NCBI GenBank assembly: GCA_002085115.1
Contig: MZGQ01000045.1
Coordinates: 1 to 39,075 of the forward strand
From: Desulfococcus sp. 4484_241
GTDB taxonomy: Bacteria; Desulfobacterota; Desulfobacteria; Desulfobacterales; Desulfosudaceae
Reading direction: 5' to 3'
DNA: 39,075 nucleotides
Shown: positions 35,776 to 39,075 of the stretch, piece after piece
How positions within the stretch are numbered: position 1 is the stretch's first letter
How the letters are laid out: the number at the start of each line of letters is the position of its first letter
Program-made: the position numbers and the translations under genes
Notes under the pieces: model-generated
Seen by the model: the letters and a program-made list of their open reading frames with translations, nothing else
What the model was told of the DNA's origin: nothing
Databases searched by the model: none

Positions 35776-35943
35776 ATGTTTCCTTTTGTGTTTGAATGGA
35801 CGTGGGATACGGCGCACCTGGTTTTCCACGGAGGACTCTGGTATGCGTTGTCGATACTTGGATTAGGAATGGGATACTGCATTGTCAAGGCCATCCATGA
35901 TACATTAAAAGATGATGGCCATGCTGAAGGCGGGCATCACTGA
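35776..35943 (+). CDS. Small membrane protein downstream of qrcD
   Basis: Encodes 55 residues, too short for most gene lists. An AAGGAGG site lies about 10 bases before the ATG, giving the strongest ribosome binding site in this operon. The protein starts MFPFVFEWTWDTAHLVFHGG, has one membrane helix (LWYALSILGLGMGYCIVKA, about 21-39) and ends in a His/Asp-rich tail (DDGHAEGGHH). It begins 42 bases after qrcD and is followed by a terminator, so it is probably the last gene of the qrc operon. I do not recognise a named family; a small accessory or assembly subunit of Qrc is the natural guess but is inference. Confidence 0.8.
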   Translation: MFPFVFEWTWDTAHLVFHGGLWYALSILGLGMGYCIVKAIHDTLKDDGHAEGGHH

Positions 35944-35968
35944 ATACTGAATAATGCTCAAACTCCTC

Positions 35969-36011
35969 AAAAAGCGTCTTCCCTGATATATTGGGGCCAG
36001 GCGCTTTTTTT
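35969..36011 (+). terminator. Rho-independent terminator of the qrc operon
   Basis: AAAAAGCG (35969-35976) pairs with CGCTTTTT (within 36002-36011), with an inner CCC/GGG pairing, and is followed by a continuing T-run. It lies 26 bases after the small ORF stop and closes the qrc operon. Confidence 0.65.
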
Positions 36012-36117
36012 GTCTGGCTCGCATGGCATGATGGGGAATATAAGATTATTTTACAGCTGGATTTGCTTTGCTGTACTTGTATAAAAAAGCTTTTTAACTG
36101 AAATGAAAGGAGACGGC

Positions 36118-37227
36118 ATGTCCGGCAATAAAGAGATTCCTACAAGGCCGATATGGCTTGGCCCGGCCCGTAGAACCGTGCAGATAATAGACCAGAGAGC
36201 GCTTCCGCACGAGCTTGTTATCGTTGACCTTGCAACGGTGGATGATGTGATAGCCGCAATAAAAGACATGATGGTCAGGGGTGCCCCCCTTATCGGTGTT
36301 ACAGGCGCTTTCGGGGCCTACCTTGCCGCTTTGAACGCCGAAGGAATGAGCGGTTTTGAGCATGTTTTCAAAAGCGAGTGCGAACGCATAAAGAGTGCAC
36401 GGCCCACTGCGGTGAACCTTGCATGGGGGGTTGACAGGGTATGTTCCGCGGTTTTTTCCGCAAAGGCACACGGTGGCCGCTCAGCTGTTGCGCTCGCGGA
36501 AGCCGAGGCGGTTACCGAAGAGGAGGTCGATAACTGCCGGAGAATCGGGGAACACGGTGCGGCCCTTATCGAGGAGATAAGCAAAAAGAAGAACGGCAGG
36601 ACCGTGAACATACTAACCCACTGCAACGCGGGGTGGCTTGCCTGCATAGAGTATGGAACAGCCACTGCGCCGATTTATACTGCTTTTGAGCGTGGTGTCG
36701 ATCTCCATGTGTGGGTTGACGAGACAAGGCCGCTGAACCAGGGGGCGCGCCTTACCGCATGGGAGCTCGGACAGCAGGGTGTGCCGCACACGGTTATAGT
36801 CGATAACGCCGGCGGCCACCTGATGCAGCACGGAATGGTCGATATCGTCATAGTAGGCACTGACCGCTCAACATACACAGGGGATGTCGCCAACAAGATA
36901 GGCACCTATTTGAAAGCCCTGGCCGCAAAGGACAACAACGTTCCGTTTTACGTTGCATTACCCTCCAGTACCTTTGACTGGGGGATGGAGGACGGTATCG
37001 GGCAGATCCCTATCGAGGAGAGAGAGCCCGACGAGGTGCGTTACGTGGACGGTTTTTGCGATGGCAGGATATGCAGGGTTCGGGTTGTGCCGGAAAACAG
37101 CAATGCCGCCAACTATGCGTTTGACGTGACTCCGGCCCGGCTTGTTACCGGCTTTATCACGGAAAGAGGTGTGTGCAGGGCAGACAGGGAGGATGTGCTG
37201 CGGCTTTTCCCTGAAAAGAGGCGGTAA
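36118..37227 (+). CDS. mtnA: S-methyl-5-thioribose-1-phosphate isomerase-like protein
   Basis: Encodes 369 residues from the ATG at 36118, which follows AAAGGAG at a good spacing (an in-frame ATG at 36103 is less likely). Family motifs: VRGAPLIGVTGAFGAY (RGAPxIG), NILTHCNAGWLAC (catalytic-Cys region) and IVGTDRSTYTGDVANKIGTY (catalytic-Asp region). MtnA isomerises methylthioribose-1-phosphate to the ribulose form in methionine salvage. The TDRSTYTGDV variant differs from the common ADRIAANGDV, suggesting a distinct subgroup or substrate. No other methionine-salvage genes are seen. It is not in the qrc transcript, judging from the terminator before it. Confidence 0.88.
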   Translation: MSGNKEIPTRPIWLGPARRTVQIIDQRALPHELVIVDLATVDDVIAAIKDMMVRGAPLIGVTGAFGAYLAALNAEGMSGFEHVFKSECERIKSARPTAVNLAWGVDRVCSAVFSAKAHGGRSAVALAEAEAVTEEEVDNCRRIGEHGAALIEEISKKKNGRTVNILTHCNAGWLACIEYGTATAPIYTAFERGVDLHVWVDETRPLNQGARLTAWELGQQGVPHTVIVDNAGGHLMQHGMVDIVIVGTDRSTYTGDVANKIGTYLKALAAKDNNVPFYVALPSSTFDWGMEDGIGQIPIEEREPDEVRYVDGFCDGRICRVRVVPENSNAANYAFDVTPARLVTGFITERGVCRADREDVLRLFPEKRR

Positions 37228-37381
37228 ACGTTTTTCGATGATTTAAATAAAGTTTTATATATCGTCATGTTGCGTGCTTTTGTCGTGTAAAAGAGGAAGC
37301 CCCGGCTTGGTTGTTCTATTTGTTTAATGGGGGTATATATAAATCACATTCAGTAGATTTGTGCTTGTGCCTCCCGTAAAA
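37228..37381. other. Short spacer between mtnA and the IS256 remnant
   Basis: The spacer is AT-rich at its start and holds no open frame I can support. Confidence 0.4.
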
Positions 37382-37735
37382 TCAGGCATTACAAGTAAAC
37401 CAAGGGTGCCGTTCGTCCACCTTCCGCGTGGAGACGCCCTGCACGTACATCCCCGCGATGCTCGCATCTCTGCCAGGACTCGGCACCCAGCCCCCGGCTA
37501 CTTCGGCCTCCTTGGCCTCGTTGAACAATATGGGAATCACACTTTCCAGGCCTTTCATACCGTTTTCAATTATCGCTTCCATCATCTGTTCAATTGCGTT
37601 ATTCTCTTTGCAGTGGGTCATTTCGGTTCCTCCTTTCTTTTTTTGATGATAAACCTTCGCAATTTTGACGCTCTTTTCCCGACCGCTACATCGCAGTAGC
37701 CCGGAACGAAATTACAGACAAAATGGCACACTAAC
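37382..37735 (-). pseudogene. IS256-family (mutator) transposase remnant with one IS end
   Basis: On the minus strand from 37621, after an AAAGGAGG site, the frame starts MTHCKENNAIEQMMEAIIENG and GLESVIPILFNEA, typical of the IS256 N-terminus. It then jumps to a later IS256 piece, AGMYVQGVSTRKV, and ends at 37382. Most of the gene, including the DDE domain, is missing. The sequence ATTACAGACAAAATGGCACACT (about 37710-37731) resembles the outer end of IS256-type elements. This is an internally deleted, inactive relic. Confidence 0.78.
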
Positions 37736-37738
37736 TTA

Positions 37739-37808
37739 CCATCCGGGTACCTCCTGTTTTTATTATTGGTTAATTCTCAAATCTTAACATAACAGGAGAC
37801 CCGGATGG
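37739..37808. repeat. Inverted repeat at the edge of the AT-rich island
   Basis: Bases 37739-37758 and 37791-37808 form a 20/18-base near-perfect inverted repeat (CCATCCGGGT...CTCCTGTT) around a 32-base AT-rich spacer; the only difference is a 2-base bulge. It lies between the IS256 end and the AT-rich sulfotransferase region. It could be a pair of IS/MITE ends or a strong hairpin. No downstream T-run is present. Confidence 0.7.
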
Positions 37809-37978
37809 TTTCTTTTATTTTTTTGCGATACCCGTGCAAGGAAATATTCCCTTTGAAAAATTCTGATGATTTTCTTATTGACTATCACATGGAGGAATGG
37901 AATAAGATTAAAATGGGTGTAAAGATGTCTTTATTTCAAACTATAAGAAGTTTTATAAAAAAGGTATTTCGGAAATGA
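37805..37978 (+). pseudogene. 3' stub of an AT-rich gene upstream of the sulfotransferase
   Basis: A 57-residue open frame begins with an ATG inside the inverted repeat and ends overlapping the sulfotransferase start (ATGA). The last part (DDFLIDYHMEEWNKIK, then SLFQTIRSFIKKVFRK) looks like the basic C-terminus of a larger protein such as a glycosyl- or sulfotransferase. The tight overlap suggests it was once the upstream gene of an operon, now cut at about 37.8 kb by insertion or recombination. The parent family is not identifiable. Confidence 0.5.
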
Positions 37979-38943
37979 AATCACCAATATTTTTATTTTC
38001 TCTCCCAAGAAGTGGGAGTACACTATTACAGCGGGTGTTAATGGCTCACCAAGAGATAGCAAGTGTTGCTGAGCCTTGGTTAATGCTCCCGTTTTGTTAT
38101 GCTTATAAAAGAGAAGGAGTTTTAACAGAATATGATCATGCTACTTCTTATACGGCATTTGAAGATTTTATGGCGAATTTACCTAATAAAGAAAACGATT
38201 ACTATGAGGCTCTAAGAATTTTTGCCACTACTCTTTATGAAAAACATTGCACAAATGATGAAAAATATTTTTTAGATAAAACACCAAGATACTATAATAT
38301 AATCCCAGAAATAGCTAAAACATTTCTAGATGCTAAATTTATATTTCTTTTTAGAAATCCAGTTCATGCCATGAGCTCAATGATACAAACATGGGGAGAC
38401 GGTAGATTAAATAAGATGTACAAATATGAGAGAGATTTACACTTTGGTCCTAAAGCTTTAAGCGAGGGGTATAAAATTTTAAAAGACAGATCGTATGCTA
38501 TACGATATGAACAATATGTACAAAATCCAAAAAAATATACACAAGAAATATGCAAATATCTTGAGATAGATTTTGATGAAGGTATGTTAGCTAATTTTGC
38601 ATCTCAAAACACTAAAGGTCGTATGGGCGATCTTACAGGAGTAAAAGAGTATAAGAATGTAGATACCAAACCACTTAATAAATGGAAAAATACTTTTAAT
38701 ACAAGTTTCAGACAAAAATATATTAATAGGTATATAGATAGCATTGATGAAGATATTTTAAAACTGCAAGGTTATGATAAAAAATATATTCTTAAAGAAA
38801 TCAATAGTATAAAAACAGAAAAAAATGTAGCTTTAAAAGACAGGATAGACTTAGTCTATAGTAATTTAGTGCAATTTATTAAACCAAATATTTGGTTTGG
38901 AAGAACAACAAAAATATGGGCTAAAAATAGGTACTTGTCATAA
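37975..38943 (+). CDS. Sulfotransferase family protein, AT-rich
   Basis: Encodes 322 residues. The PAPS-binding motifs are visible: the 5'-phosphosulfate loop FSLPRSGSTLLQRVL near residue 8-22 and the 3'-phosphate motif FLFRNPVHAMSSM near 125-137. KYFLDKTPRYYNIIP precedes the latter, as in sulfotransferases. It would transfer sulfate from PAPS to a hydroxyl on a carbohydrate, lipid or peptide. The base composition is strikingly A+T-rich with many AAA/TTA/ATA codons, unlike its neighbours, so it was probably acquired by transfer. It overlaps the preceding stub by 4 bases. The acceptor is unknown. Confidence 0.9.
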   Translation: MKSPIFLFSLPRSGSTLLQRVLMAHQEIASVAEPWLMLPFCYAYKREGVLTEYDHATSYTAFEDFMANLPNKENDYYEALRIFATTLYEKHCTNDEKYFLDKTPRYYNIIPEIAKTFLDAKFIFLFRNPVHAMSSMIQTWGDGRLNKMYKYERDLHFGPKALSEGYKILKDRSYAIRYEQYVQNPKKYTQEICKYLEIDFDEGMLANFASQNTKGRMGDLTGVKEYKNVDTKPLNKWKNTFNTSFRQKYINRYIDSIDEDILKLQGYDKKYILKEINSIKTEKNVALKDRIDLVYSNLVQFIKPNIWFGRTTKIWAKNRYLS

Positions 38944-38952
38944 TGTAATGTG

Positions 38953-39075
38953 AAAAAGTTACGACCTTTCAGGACAGTATGAGGCTGCCATTCCCGGCCC
39001 TATAAAGGAGCCGGGGATGGCATGCGGTCAGCCTCTCGGGTATAATGGGTGAATAACAACAAACATCCAAAACCA
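38953..39075 (+). repeat. Left-end segment of an IS481-like element, copy 2 (cut by window edge)
   Basis: This segment matches copy 1 at 30125-30224 over nearly its whole length in the same orientation. It carries an additional hairpin: GCCATTCCCGGC pairs with GCCGGGGATGGC (one G-T pair) at about 38984-39020. The window ends where the transposase start codon would be expected, so an IS481-like element probably begins here and continues beyond the window. Confidence 0.8.

Noticed and set aside
37975-38943. Glycosyltransferase assignment for the AT-rich gene
   Set aside because: The LPRSGST loop and the FLFRNP motif fit PAPS-dependent sulfotransferases and not glycosyltransferases.
30125-39075. 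Composite transposon carrying qrc
   Set aside because: The bracketing ends are direct partial copies, one with a decayed transposase. Qrc and mtnA have host-like composition, so a mobile qrc unit is not supported; only a recombination hazard is.
1-39075. CRISPR array, retron, toxin-antitoxin, restriction or other defence system
   Set aside because: I saw no regular spaced repeats, reverse transcriptase, nuclease or methyltransferase motifs; the genes are mainly housekeeping, envelope and energy metabolism.

Overview
The window reads as chromosome from a Gram-negative, probably sulfate-reducing member of the Desulfobacterota (Deltaproteobacteria). Four features point that way: a qrcABCD operon (quinone reductase complex of sulfate reducers), a PxxKW-type cysteine-rich small protein, a full lipid A / outer-membrane biogenesis operon with LpxI and an embedded Gfo/Idh/MocA dehydrogenase, and a BamA with an extra N-terminal domain. 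The genus cannot be fixed from this sequence alone. No RNA genes, CRISPR arrays or recognisable defence loci were found.

Layout. (1) 1-4133, minus strand: ribosomal/replication operon rpsF-rpsR-DUF2232-rplI-dnaB-hflX, with hflX cut by the window edge. (2) 4134-4741: a decayed REP-associated tyrosine transposase (RAYT) with a REP-like hairpin. (3) 4742-6746: a LOG-family gene (minus), then a PxxKW cysteine-rich protein and a lytic-transglycosylase lipoprotein (plus). (4) 6755-20502, minus strand: envelope operon, transcribed lysS, lolC/E, lolD, bamA, ompH/skp, lpxD, fabZ, lpxA, lpxI, gfo/idh, lpxB, msbA. It covers lipid A synthesis and flipping, lipoprotein release and beta-barrel insertion. 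(5) 20607-24856, minus: a membrane histidine kinase, pilC/gspF and metK. (6) 25273-30089, plus: DUF1015, serA, a PfkB kinase and a TPR membrane protein. (7) 30125-36011: an IS481-like transposase remnant, then qrcABCD and a 55-residue membrane protein missing from a size-filtered gene list, closed by a terminator. (8) 36118-39075: an mtnA-like gene, an IS256 remnant, a conspicuously AT-rich sulfotransferase with the stub of an upstream gene, and a second copy of the IS481-like left end running off the window.

The most noteworthy pattern is that several otherwise well-conserved genes carry clean internal or terminal losses. lolC/E lacks a membrane segment and is frameshifted. qrcC has lost the fourth Fe-S cluster motif and is frameshifted. 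msbA lacks its first transmembrane helix. pilC has an abnormal N-terminus. At the two frameshifted genes the junction looks like a deletion between short direct repeats. Because qrcC and lolC/E should be important to such a cell, consensus or assembly error must be excluded before calling them real pseudogenes. I did not find convincing evidence of a wholly new multi-gene system. The best candidates for something undescribed are the 55-residue qrc-linked protein, the dehydrogenase inside the lpx operon and the extra BamA domain.
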